Below are positions 51,964 through 63,243 of a stretch of 64,000 nt of DNA, in pieces (position 1 is the stretch's first letter; each line of letters opens with the position of its first letter). This stretch comes from Pelagibacteraceae bacterium AG-422-I02 (GTDB lineage Bacteria > Pseudomonadota > Alphaproteobacteria > Pelagibacterales > Pelagibacteraceae): NCBI GenBank assembly GCA_003213555.1, contig QCMS01000001.1, forward strand, positions 85,453 through 149,452. Direction: 5' to 3'. The notes under the pieces were generated by a model. The model did not search any database. It was given only the letters and a program-made list of their open reading frames with translations, and was not told where the DNA came from. The translations under genes were made by a program, and so were the position numbers.

Positions 51964-52530
51964 TTAATTAGTGATAAAATTTTTAATTAATTTCATACCT
52001 ATTTTAGTACTTATACTTTCAGGATGAAACTGAAACCCGTGAATATCATAATTTTTATGCATTAACCCCATAATTGTCTTATTTTTGGTTTCTGCAGTAA
52101 TTTCCAAGACTTTTGGGAACTTTTTACGATCTACTATAAGGCTATGATATCTCGTAGCTTCGAAATTATTTTGGATATTCCTAAATAAACCTATTTTTTG
52201 ATGCTTAATTCTACTAGTTTTTCCATGCATTAAATTCCTAGCTCTTACGATTTTCCCACCAAAAACCTGACCAATGATTTGATGACCTAGACACACTCCA
52301 AGAATTGGTATTTTTTTATGAACTTCTTTTACTATTTTTAAACAGTTACCGGCTTGATTTGGATTACCTGGTCCAGGTGAGATAACAATTTTATTATATT
52401 TTTTTCTTAAAACTGTTTTACCATCAATTTTATCATTTCTAACTACCTCAACACTCTTTTTAAAATTAGAGATATAGTGATATAAGTTATAAGTAAAACT
52501 ATCGTAGTTATCTATTAGTAAAATTTTCAT
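51964..52530 (-). CDS. trpG: anthranilate synthase component II (glutamine amidotransferase)
   Basis: LIDNYDSFTYNLYHY, VISPGPGNPNQAG, PILGVCLGHQIIGQVFGG, GFQFHPESI. Confidence 0.95.
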   Translation of the reverse strand: MKILLIDNYDSFTYNLYHYISNFKKSVEVVRNDKIDGKTVLRKKYNKIVISPGPGNPNQAGNCLKIVKEVHKKIPILGVCLGHQIIGQVFGGKIVRARNLMHGKTSRIKHQKIGLFRNIQNNFEATRYHSLIVDRKKFPKVLEITAETKNKTIMGLMHKNYDIHGFQFHPESISTKIGMKLIKNFITN

Positions 52531-53988
52531 TTAATCTACCGCTCTCATTAAAGCTTTAGCTTTGTTAACTGTCTCAGCATACTCTTTTTCAGGCTTGCTA
52601 TCAGCAACTACACCAGCACCAGCTTGTACATAAAATTTGTTATCTTTAATTAAGGCTGTTCTTAAAGCTATACAGGTATCAAATTCACCATTAGGAGTGA
52701 AATAACCAATACCGCCTGCATATAATTTTCTTTTATTTTTTTCTAATTCATCAATGATTTCCATAGCTCTTATTTTAGGAGCCCCACTAACAGTTCCAGC
52801 AGGAAACCCTGATAATAAAGTCTCAAACAATGAGAATTTATTATTAAATTTACCGATAACATTAGAGACGATGTGCATTACATGAGAATATCTCTCAACT
52901 TTAAACTTTTCAGTTACTTTGACAGTGCCTACTTTTGAAACTTTTCCTACATCATTTCTTCCAAGATCTAATAACATTAAATGTTCTGCTAATTCTTTTT
53001 TATCTTTTAAAAGATCTGATTCATATTTTTTATCTTCTTTGCTATTTTTTCCTCTAGGTCTAGTGCCAGCGATTGGTCTGATTGTTACTTCTCCACCTCT
53101 AAGTCTTACTAATATTTCTGGACTACTACCTAAAATGTTAAAATCTTTATAATTAAAATAAAACATAAAAGGTGAGGGATTAGATTTTCTCAAATGATTG
53201 TAAATTTCTATAGGTGTTTTATTTATTTTTCTCTCAAATCTTTGACTTAATACAACTTGAAAAATATCTCCTTTTTCAATGTATGTTTTTGCTTTTTTAA
53301 CAAGTGATTTAAATTTTTCTTTTGAAGTATTAGATTTTATTAAATTCTTGTTAGGTTTAAATGTGAATTGATCTGGAAGTTTAATTTTTTCAAAATCTTC
53401 ATACAAATCAAACCTTTTATTTATTGCATGATATTCTTCTTCATAATTTTTAATTTTTGTATCTGCATAAATATTCTCTATATAAAAAATTTTTTTTTTA
53501 ACATTATCATAAATAATCAAATTTTTAGGTCTTGATAATCTTACGTCAGGTACTTTAAGATCATCTTTGCAATTATTTGGTATTTTTTCGATATAACGAA
53601 TAACATCATAAGAAAAATAACCTACAAGCATTGACGACATTGAAGGTAATTGATTTGGAATTTTAATTTTAAATTTCTTAATTAGTTTATTTATATATAT
53701 TAATGGATCAGATTTAACTTTAGTTTTTTTATCTGCACTATTAATTGTAATAATGTTCTTATTGATATCCCATATTTTATCAGGATTAAGACCAATTATT
53801 GTATAACGGCCTTTTATTGTTCCTTTTTCAACTGACTCAAAAATAAAGCTATTTTTTTCAGCTAAAAGAAATCTAAATAAGTTTTCAACCTTGTAATATT
53901 GATCACAAGATCTCGATCTAAATAAAATTTGATGTTTTTTTTTAGAATGATTACTTTTAAATTCTTTAAAACTTAAGTTTATCTTCAT
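52531..53988 (-). CDS. trpE: anthranilate synthase component I
   Basis: YIEKGDIFQVVLSQRF, IRPIAGTRPRGKN, LLDLGRNDVGKVSKVGTV, FPAGTVSGAPKIRAMEIIDELE. Confidence 0.96.
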   Translation of the reverse strand: MKINLSFKEFKSNHSKKKHQILFRSRSCDQYYKVENLFRFLLAEKNSFIFESVEKGTIKGRYTIIGLNPDKIWDINKNIITINSADKKTKVKSDPLIYINKLIKKFKIKIPNQLPSMSSMLVGYFSYDVIRYIEKIPNNCKDDLKVPDVRLSRPKNLIIYDNVKKKIFYIENIYADTKIKNYEEEYHAINKRFDLYEDFEKIKLPDQFTFKPNKNLIKSNTSKEKFKSLVKKAKTYIEKGDIFQVVLSQRFERKINKTPIEIYNHLRKSNPSPFMFYFNYKDFNILGSSPEILVRLRGGEVTIRPIAGTRPRGKNSKEDKKYESDLLKDKKELAEHLMLLDLGRNDVGKVSKVGTVKVTEKFKVERYSHVMHIVSNVIGKFNNKFSLFETLLSGFPAGTVSGAPKIRAMEIIDELEKNKRKLYAGGIGYFTPNGEFDTCIALRTALIKDNKFYVQAGAGVVADSKPEKEYAETVNKAKALMRAVD

Positions 53989-55442
53989 TAAAATGAATTT
54001 TTGACACGATCTATTGTTCTTTGATTAACTTCAACTTTATACTTCTGATTAGCATTTTCATCATAAGATTGATATATTTTGTTAATCAAATTTAAGCGTG
54101 CTTTAGCTTCGTATTGCTCAAATTCATTACCATTTTTATCTAGTTTTTTATATTCAGTTTTTTTTGTAAATATTAAAAAACTTTTGGTTAGTGTGTTGTT
54201 TGTTAAAAGGTTTATGTCACCATCACTAGTCAAAAATATTCGCTTTACCAAACCTTCACTAAATATATCGTTTTGTTTTAAATTTGAGATTTTATAATCA
54301 TTAATATTTAATCCATTATCGTCGGCAAATTTTTTATAATTATCTCCATCAAAAGCACCTAAACTTATATCTTTAGCTAATGATGTGTTATTTTCAATTT
54401 TTTCTTTAAAACTTAATTGAGCAGTAAGTGCTTCTAATACTTCAGGGTCACTCATTGGTCTATTCTTTTTTTCGACATCTTTAATCTCAGCTAAATAATA
54501 TTTACCTTCTATAATTATAATTTCAGGAGATTGTGGAATTTTTATGTTGTATATTTTCTTAAAAAGATTATCCGGTAAGTCTTTAATTTTGTTTTTTGCT
54601 TCGTTCTCCTTTTTTGCGTTAATTTTATTAAATTCTATAATTTTTAAATTATTTTTTTTTGTGGTTTCCTCAAAAGATTGTCCATCCAAAACATTATTTT
54701 CAATAATGTCTAACTGTTTAAAAAAATTTTCATTATACTCTTTACTTCCACTAACTAATTCTGGCTTAATGTCTGCATATCTTATTGACTTAAATTCAGT
54801 AAAAAACACATTTTTATTTCTTTCATAAAGCTCTTTTATACTTTCTTGAGATGGTTTATTTTTTGAGTGATATTTATCTAAATCAATGTATTGAATTGTT
54901 TTTGTTTGATTTTCTTTTCTATATTCCCGTTCTAATAAAATTTCAGGTATCACAATCCCTCCTGCCAACGAACTCAAAAACTGTCTTCTTTTTTCTTGTT
55001 CAACAATATTTGCTTCAAACTGAGGGGCTGTTGTTCCACTTTTTAGTAAAAATTTTTCATACTCAGTTCTAGAAAATTTATTGTCTTTAAAAAAAGATTT
55101 ATCGTTTTTAATTATATCTCTTAGAGCGTTATCACTAACTACAATATTAAGTTTCTCTATTTCTAATGACATTACTTTTTTTCCAATATAATCAGACAAA
55201 ATTTGCTCAACGAGATCTGTTTTTGACAAATTTTTTACCTGTTCTTCATTTAAATTTAATCGATTAATATAATTTACAAATTCTTGCGTACTAATTTTGT
55301 TTGAGTCGACTGTAGCAACTACGTTTTGATTCCCACCTCTAAAAACGTCACCCATTCCCCAAAAGACAAAAGGTAGAATGATTATTCCAACCAGAAGTTT
55401 GAGAAAAAAAGACTTTGATAATTTTCCTATTGATGTTGCCAT
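53988..55442 (-). CDS. PpiD/SurA-like membrane-anchored periplasmic peptidyl-prolyl isomerase (SurA_N domain)
   Basis: N-terminal TM FLKLLVGIIILPFVFWGMGDVFRGGNQNVVATVDSNKISTQEFVNYINRL; conserved position upstream of trpE. Confidence 0.85.
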   Translation of the reverse strand: MATSIGKLSKSFFLKLLVGIIILPFVFWGMGDVFRGGNQNVVATVDSNKISTQEFVNYINRLNLNEEQVKNLSKTDLVEQILSDYIGKKVMSLEIEKLNIVVSDNALRDIIKNDKSFFKDNKFSRTEYEKFLLKSGTTAPQFEANIVEQEKRRQFLSSLAGGIVIPEILLEREYRKENQTKTIQYIDLDKYHSKNKPSQESIKELYERNKNVFFTEFKSIRYADIKPELVSGSKEYNENFFKQLDIIENNVLDGQSFEETTKKNNLKIIEFNKINAKKENEAKNKIKDLPDNLFKKIYNIKIPQSPEIIIIEGKYYLAEIKDVEKKNRPMSDPEVLEALTAQLSFKEKIENNTSLAKDISLGAFDGDNYKKFADDNGLNINDYKISNLKQNDIFSEGLVKRIFLTSDGDINLLTNNTLTKSFLIFTKKTEYKKLDKNGNEFEQYEAKARLNLINKIYQSYDENANQKYKVEVNQRTIDRVKNSF

Positions 55443-55505
55443 TATATTAATTTATTAAGTTCAAAATTATACACCTATAAATTAAAATTTAAATTAAGGC
55501 AAATT

Positions 55506-56249
55506 ATGAAATATTTTATTGGTAATTGGAAAATGTATGGTGTGCCCAAATCCGTTAGTATTCTCAACAGAATTAATTCATACTATTCTAAAGACAAAAA
55601 TAGACACAAATACAAAATAGTAATCACCCCGCCGTATACTCTTATTGAAAGCTATTCAAGATATTTTAAAAATAAAAGGATTTCAATAGGTGCTCAAAAC
55701 TGCTATCAAAAAGAACAATTCTCTTCAAACACTGCGGCCGTAAGTCCTTATATGTTAAAAAGTGTAGGCGCTAAATACACCTTAGTTGGACATTCAGACA
55801 ACAGAGGAGAGGGCGACACTAGTGCAATGCTTAAGGATAAAGTTAAATATGCAATAAAAAATAATCTAAAAGTAGTTTTTTGTATTGGAGAAAATAAAAC
55901 TGAGAAAAAAAATAAAAAAACATTAAGTGTTCTAAAAAGACAATTAATAGAAGTCCTTGAGAAAAAATTCAATAAAAATTACATTATTGTTGCTTACGAA
56001 CCTATATGGTCAATCGGAACTGGAAAAATTCCTACATCTGGTGAACTAAAAAAAACAACAATACACATAAAAAAAGTTCTAAAAGGAATATTTAAAAAAA
56101 ACAGCCCTGCAGTGCTTTATGGTGGTTCTGTTGATGGAAACAATGTTAAGATGTTTAGAGAAATTAAAGAAATCGATGGTTTTTTGATAGGAGGAGCTTC
56201 AAAAACTTCTAAAAAATTTATTGATATAATAAAGAATTACTATAGATAA
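55506..56249 (+). CDS. tpiA: triosephosphate isomerase
   Basis: FIGNWKMYG, GAQNCYQKEQ, YTLVGHSDNRGEGD, VAYEPIWSIGTGKIP, LYGGSVDGNN. Confidence 0.95.
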   Translation: MKYFIGNWKMYGVPKSVSILNRINSYYSKDKNRHKYKIVITPPYTLIESYSRYFKNKRISIGAQNCYQKEQFSSNTAAVSPYMLKSVGAKYTLVGHSDNRGEGDTSAMLKDKVKYAIKNNLKVVFCIGENKTEKKNKKTLSVLKRQLIEVLEKKFNKNYIIVAYEPIWSIGTGKIPTSGELKKTTIHIKKVLKGIFKKNSPAVLYGGSVDGNNVKMFREIKEIDGFLIGGASKTSKKFIDIIKNYYR

Positions 56250-56254
56250 ACAGC

Positions 56255-56554
56255 ATGGAAGATCTACTAATCTTTGTAAATATTGTTTTAGCAGTGATCT
56301 TAGTAATAATTATTTTGTTACAAAGATCGGAGGGAGGAGCTTTAGGTCTTGGCGTTTCACAGGATAATTTCACGTCAGCAAGATCGGTTGGAACTTTCTT
56401 GACAAAATTAACGTCGATTGTCGCAACATTATTTATAATTTGTAGTATCGCAATCGTAGCTATCTCAAGAGATGAACTTCGTGAAACACAGTCAGTCTTA
56501 GAAAAGCAAGAAGAAGAAAATTCAAACCTTCCACAAATTCCTCAATCCAAGTAA
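56255..56554 (+). CDS. secG: preprotein translocase subunit SecG
   Basis: VIIILLQRSEGGALGLGVSQDNFTSARSVGTFLTKLTSI. Confidence 0.93.
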   Translation: MEDLLIFVNIVLAVILVIIILLQRSEGGALGLGVSQDNFTSARSVGTFLTKLTSIVATLFIICSIAIVAISRDELRETQSVLEKQEEENSNLPQIPQSK

Positions 56555-56589
56555 TTAAGTCTTTGTATTTAAGAAAATATAAAGTATAA

Positions 56590-58220
<1,631 letters not shown>

Positions 58221-58221
<1 letters not shown>

Positions 58222-59042
58222 TGACAAACCATAAAGTAAAATGCTCTAATTTTGAAATAGCTAACGACAAACCTTTTACTTTAATTGCGGGTCCCTGTCA
58301 GTTAGAAAATGAAGAACATGCTTTAGAAATTTCTTCAGAATTAAAAAAAATCACTACCGATCTTGGAATTAATTTAATTTATAAAACTTCATTTGATAAA
58401 GCCAACAGAACAAGTCTTAAAGGTAAAAGAGGTATGGGCTTAGAAAAATCATTGCCAATATTTGATAAAATAAGAAAAGAAGTTGGTCTACCTGTTTTAA
58501 CTGATGTTCATACAGCAGAGCAATGTTCAGTAGTGGCTGATCATGTTGATGTTTTACAAATCCCGGCGTTTCTTTGCCGTCAAACAGATTTATTAATTGC
58601 TGCTGCAAAAACAGAAAAAATAATTAACGTAAAAAAAGGTCAGTTTCTTGCACCATGGGACATGGCCAATGTAATAAAAAAAATCGAAGACTCAGGAAAT
58701 AAAAATATTTTAATTACAGAGCGAGGAGCAAGTTTTGGTTATAACACACTTGTATCGGATATGAGAGCTTTACCAATAATGTCAAGATTTGGTTTTCCAA
58801 TTGTGTTTGATGCTACACACTCAGTTCAGCAACCAGGGGGCATGGGAGAAAAAAGTGGTGGACAAAGAGAGTTTGTTCCATATTTAGCTAGAGCTGCAAT
58901 AGCTGTAGGAGTTGGAGCAATTTTTATAGAAACACATGAAGATCCTGACAATGCGCCATCAGATGGTCCAAATATGGTGCCATTAAATGAAGTAAAAGCA
59001 TTATTAAAAAAATTAACTGAAATAGATAAGTTAGTTAAATAA
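58221..59042 (+). CDS. kdsA: 3-deoxy-8-phosphooctulonate synthase
   Basis: LIAGPCQLENEEHAL, FDKANRTSLKGKRGMGLE, LTDVHTAEQ, FLCRQTDLL, DATHSVQQPGG. Confidence 0.97.
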
Positions 59043-59046
59043 AAGA

Positions 59047-60303
59047 ATGGCAAAAATCAAAAGTGTTAAAGGGCGACAAGTTTTTGATAGTAGAGGAAAT
59101 CCTACTGTAGAAGCAGAAATTTTTTTAGATGATGGTTCATCAGCTTCTGCAATATCACCTTCTGGCGCGTCAACAGGTGCATTTGAAGCACACGAATTAA
59201 GAGATAAAGATAGAAATAAATTTTTAGGCAAAAGTGTTAATACTGCTGTTCAAAACATAAATGATAAAATATCAAAAAAATTAAAAAATTTAGACTTCAA
59301 TCAACAAGAAAATATTGATAAAATTTTGTTAGAGTTAGATGGGAGTGAAAATAAAACTAATTTAGGTGCTAATGCAACATTGGCAGTTTCATTAGCTTAT
59401 GCAAAGTGTGCTGCAATTGCAAATAAACAATCGCTATATAAAAGTTTAGGTAAATCATACTCCCTACCAATACCATTGATGAATATTATTAATGGGGGTG
59501 CACATGCTGACAATGATTTAAATATTCAAGAATTTATGATTAGGCCCGATACTGCTAAAAATTTCACTGATGCTATAGAAAAATGCTTTCTTGTAATTCA
59601 AAACCTAAAAAAACTACTACAATCTAAAAAAATGTTAACGAATGTTGGTGATGAAGGTGGATTTGCTCCATCAATCAACTCTAATGAAGAAGCTTTAGAC
59701 CTAATAGTTCAAGCTATTGAAAAATCAAAATTAAAACCAGGTAATGACGTTGTAATTTGTTTGGATGTAGCTGCGAATGAACTAATAAATAATAAAGGAG
59801 AATATTCAGTTCAATCATCTAACTTCCTGTCCGTAGATGATGTTGTAAGCTATTACAAAAAATTAATATCTAGCTACCCGATCAAATCTATTGAAGATCC
59901 ATTTGCAGAAGAAGATTGGAAATCATGGAAAAAGATTACTAATGCAATAGGAAATAATGTCCAAATTGTTGGAGACGATTTATTTGTAACGAATAGTAAA
60001 AGATTAGAAAAAGGTATAAAAGATAAATCTGCTAATAGTATTTTAGTAAAACCTAATCAAATCGGAACTTTGACGGAAACTTTAGAAGTTATTTCAATGG
60101 CAAAAAAGGCAAATTTTAGCACTATCATTTCACATCGATCTGGAGATACAGAAGATACATTTATAGCTGATTTGGCAGTAGCTACTATGTCTTCACAAAT
60201 TAAAACTGGTTCATTAGCAAGATCTGAAAGAGTGGCTAAATACAACAGATTATTACGCGTCGAAGAAGAACTTGGAAATCAAGTCAAAATGGCTAGAATC
60301 TAA
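59047..60303 (+). CDS. eno: enolase
   Basis: RQVFDSRGNPTVEAEI, SGASTGAFEAHELRD, NVGDEGGFAPS, SHRSGDTEDTFIADLAVA. Confidence 0.98.
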   Translation: MAKIKSVKGRQVFDSRGNPTVEAEIFLDDGSSASAISPSGASTGAFEAHELRDKDRNKFLGKSVNTAVQNINDKISKKLKNLDFNQQENIDKILLELDGSENKTNLGANATLAVSLAYAKCAAIANKQSLYKSLGKSYSLPIPLMNIINGGAHADNDLNIQEFMIRPDTAKNFTDAIEKCFLVIQNLKKLLQSKKMLTNVGDEGGFAPSINSNEEALDLIVQAIEKSKLKPGNDVVICLDVAANELINNKGEYSVQSSNFLSVDDVVSYYKKLISSYPIKSIEDPFAEEDWKSWKKITNAIGNNVQIVGDDLFVTNSKRLEKGIKDKSANSILVKPNQIGTLTETLEVISMAKKANFSTIISHRSGDTEDTFIADLAVATMSSQIKTGSLARSERVAKYNRLLRVEEELGNQVKMARI

Positions 60304-60306
60304 TTA

Positions 60307-60600
60307 ATGAAATTAATTGAAAGTTTAAAAAAAAAGAAGTTTCTTCTATTTAATATTTTTTTTACTCTTTATATTGGCATTAATCTAATTGGGGGTGAAA
60401 GAGGATTAATCTCTTATTTTGATAAAAAAAATACTCATGAAAAACTGATTGAAGAGGAAAAAGTTTTGACTGCAAAATTAAAAGATTTAGATCATAAAAT
60501 TTCATTGATTAACAAAAATGATCCAGATTATTTAGATATATTATATAGGCAAAAGTTTAACTATGTGACTGAAGATGAAATAATAATAAAATTAAAATGA
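60307..60600 (+). CDS. ftsB: FtsB/DivIC-like septum formation initiator family protein
   Basis: Single [26 protein letters not shown] followed by coiled coil and [24 protein letters not shown]; canonical position after eno. Confidence 0.85.
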   Translation: MKLIESLKKKKFLLFNIFFTLYIGINLIGGERGLISYFDKKNTHEKLIEEEKVLTAKLKDLDHKISLINKNDPDYLDILYRQKFNYVTEDEIIIKLK

Positions 60601-61541
60601 GTGAAAAACCAAGACATCCAGAGAAAGTAAATAAACCGATTAATCCAATAAAAAAAAAACCTGATTGGATAAGATCTAAAATTGTAGATTCTCAAGTATT
60701 TTTTCAAACCAAAAAAGTTGTAAACCAGAATAATCTTGTAACAGTTTGCCAGGAAGCAAATTGTCCAAATATTACTGAGTGCTGGAGTAAGAAACATGCA
60801 ACTTTTATGATTATGGGGGATACTTGCACAAGAGCTTGCGCATTTTGTGACGTCAAAACGGGTAAACCAACTGATCTTGATATTTTTGAGCCAATAAAAA
60901 TTTCTAATGCAGTAAAAAATTTAAATTTAAAACATGTAGTAATTACATCTGTCGATAGAGATGATCTTGATGACGGTGGTTCAGAACATTTTTATAAAGT
61001 TGTTAAAGCTACAAGAGAAAAAAATCCTGAGACTTCTATTGAAGTTTTAACACCTGATTTTTTAAGAAAAGGTGATGCATATAAAAAAGTTTTGAAAGCA
61101 GACTTAGATGTTTTCAATCATAATATAGAGACAGTTCCTAGACTTTATACAAAAGTAAGACCTGGTGCACGTTACTTTGCTTCATTGGAATTACTTAAAA
61201 ATGCAAAGGTATTTAATAAAAAAGTTTTTACTAAGTCAGGTATTATGGTTGGCTTAGGTGAAACCAAAGAGGAAGTAATACAAGTAATGGATGATTTAAG
61301 ATCGGCAGAAGTTGATTTTATTACAATAGGTCAATACCTTCAACCTTCAGCAAAACATCATCCTTTAGATCGATATTATCACCCGGATGAATTTAAAGAA
61401 TTCGAGAATATTGCAAAAACAAAGGGCTTTTTACTTGTTTCTTCTTCACCTTTAACTAGATCATCATATCACGCTGATGAAGACTTCAGAAGATTACAGG
61501 ACGCAAGAAATAAAAAGCTTGAATGTCATCCGCAACACTAA
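60597..61541 (+). CDS. lipA: lipoyl synthase
   Basis: [62 protein letters not shown]. Confidence 0.98.
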   Translation: MSEKPRHPEKVNKPINPIKKKPDWIRSKIVDSQVFFQTKKVVNQNNLVTVCQEANCPNITECWSKKHATFMIMGDTCTRACAFCDVKTGKPTDLDIFEPIKISNAVKNLNLKHVVITSVDRDDLDDGGSEHFYKVVKATREKNPETSIEVLTPDFLRKGDAYKKVLKADLDVFNHNIETVPRLYTKVRPGARYFASLELLKNAKVFNKKVFTKSGIMVGLGETKEEVIQVMDDLRSAEVDFITIGQYLQPSAKHHPLDRYYHPDEFKEFENIAKTKGFLLVSSSPLTRSSYHADEDFRRLQDARNKKLECHPQH

Positions 61542-61966
61542 AAAAAATTATTCCTTGTAAAAAAGATCAACTTATCGAGATGGTTCTTGATATTGAAAAA
61601 TATCCTGAATTCGTTCCTTGGTGTATTGAAGGTAAGATCTTTGATAAGAATGAAAGTTCAGATCTAATTACTTTCAATGGAGATTTGAAAGTTGGTAAAA
61701 GCATTTTAAATGAAACTTTCTCAAGCCATGTTTCTTATCATAAGGAAACTGATAAAATTATAGTTACGAATCTTGACGGTCCCTTGAAGCACTTAAAAAA
61801 TGAATGGCATTTCAAAGAAATAAATAACAATACACAATTAGAATTTTTTATTGATTTTGAATTGAAAAATCCAATTTTAAATGGAATAATGAAAAAATCT
61901 TTTGAGCTTGGTTTAAATAAAATTGCTAAAGCTTTTAAGGAAAGAGCAGTACGGTTATATAAATAA
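61523..61966 (+). CDS. ratA: RatA/Coq10-type START domain protein
   Basis: [50 protein letters not shown]. Confidence 0.88.
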   Translation: MSSATLKKIIPCKKDQLIEMVLDIEKYPEFVPWCIEGKIFDKNESSDLITFNGDLKVGKSILNETFSSHVSYHKETDKIIVTNLDGPLKHLKNEWHFKEINNNTQLEFFIDFELKNPILNGIMKKSFELGLNKIAKAFKERAVRLYK

Positions 61967-62277
61967 TGTTGGTAATAACAGTCCTATTGGTAGTTTTTAT
62001 TTTTACATTTAAAAGTTTAGCCTCATATATTAAAAAAATTAGAACCGGTGATCCTAATGAAAGTGATATAACTTATTGGATGTTTTCTTATGATTTCAAG
62101 TCTCCAAATAAGGATTGGGTACCCGAAAATAAAAATCTTCTAGCTAAAAAAAGAGCAAGAAATTTCTTAGTTTTTATTCTTTATCTCAATGCTTTTGGAA
62201 TATTTTTATTATTGAATAGTTTTACGGCTCATTTGCTGAATTTTATTGTTAACCCGGAATTTAGTTATCCTGTTTAA
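61966..62277 (+). CDS. hypothetical protein with two TM segments
   Basis: ATG overlaps ratA stop (TAATG); 103 aa, N- and C-terminal hydrophobic segments. Confidence 0.7.
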   Translation: MLVITVLLVVFIFTFKSLASYIKKIRTGDPNESDITYWMFSYDFKSPNKDWVPENKNLLAKKRARNFLVFILYLNAFGIFLLLNSFTAHLLNFIVNPEFSYPV

Positions 62278-62740
62278 TAAATCTCAATAAAAGATTAAGA
62301 GATTTCTTTACTGTTTGTCTTTGAATATAAGCTCTACCTTTATTTTTAAAATTACATTTATTAATAATAATTTTTTTTCCAACTCTTATTCCAATGTAAA
62401 CCAAACCCACTGGTTTTTGTTTAGATCCACCTTTAGGACCAGCTATTCCTGTTATTGAAACACAGACTTTTGATTTACTAATTTTACTGAGGTTATTTAC
62501 CATAGCCAAACAACATTGAACACTAACCGAACCATACTTTTTAATTATTTTTTGAGGCACTTTTAAAATACTTGTTTTGGCTTGATTTGAGTAAGTAACT
62601 AATCCCATCGTAAATACTTTTGAAGATCCGCTCACAGAGGTAATAGCGCTAGATAGCATTCCTCCAGTACAAGACTCCGCAATCGCAAGTTTCATCTTTT
62701 TTCTTTTGATTAATGAAATTATCTTTTTATTTAAACTCAT
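62261..62740 (-). CDS. CinA C-terminal domain protein (nicotinamide-nucleotide amidohydrolase PncC-like)
   Basis: LAIAESCTGGMLSSAITSVSGSSKVFTMGLVTYSNQAK, GIAGPKGGSKQKPVGLVYIG. Confidence 0.93.
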   Translation of the reverse strand: MSLNKKIISLIKRKKMKLAIAESCTGGMLSSAITSVSGSSKVFTMGLVTYSNQAKTSILKVPQKIIKKYGSVSVQCCLAMVNNLSKISKSKVCVSITGIAGPKGGSKQKPVGLVYIGIRVGKKIIINKCNFKNKGRAYIQRQTVKKSLNLLLRFIKQDN

Positions 62741-63243
62741 TAGAAAAATTTTGATTTAATTACCATAAAAATTACCAATGTCAGAACTACATATAAACCA
62801 GCAACTACGTCATCCATTATTACTCCAAAACTATTTTTAAATTTTTTATCGAAAAAACTGACAGGAAAAGGTTTTTTGATATCAAAATATCGAAACAAAA
62901 TAAAAATATATAAATAAAACAGAGCTGCTTCATCTGAATCTTTCGAACTTCCATGAGCGATTTCATATAAATAAATCGGAATAGATTGCCCGATGAATTC
63001 ATCTACAACAACTTCTTTAGGATCTTTGTTCTCATTATATTTTATATATTCAGACACTGCATAAAAAGAATAAATAAAAACTATTTGTAAAATAATCAAA
63101 ATTGTGATGTTAGGTAAATTAATTATATGAAATAAGCTGTATAGAAAAACAGTTGTTATAAGAGACGTTATTGTTCCAGGAGCAAATCTAATTGATCCAA
63201 TTCCAAAACATGTTACAAATAAATAATTGAAAGTTTTAATCAT
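62740..63243 (-). CDS. pgpA: phosphatidylglycerophosphatase A
   Basis: FGIGSIRFAPGTITSL, KDPKEVVVDEFIGQSIP, KNSFGVIMDDVVAGLY. Confidence 0.92.
   Translation of the reverse strand: MIKTFNYLFVTCFGIGSIRFAPGTITSLITTVFLYSLFHIINLPNITILIILQIVFIYSFYAVSEYIKYNENKDPKEVVVDEFIGQSIPIYLYEIAHGSSKDSDEAALFYLYIFILFRYFDIKKPFPVSFFDKKFKNSFGVIMDDVVAGLYVVLTLVIFMVIKSKFF

Noticed and set aside
61523-61966. RatA as a toxin of a toxin-antitoxin system
   Set aside because: No antitoxin (RatB) pair seen; the sequence fits the conserved Coq10/START family and its canonical place after lipA.
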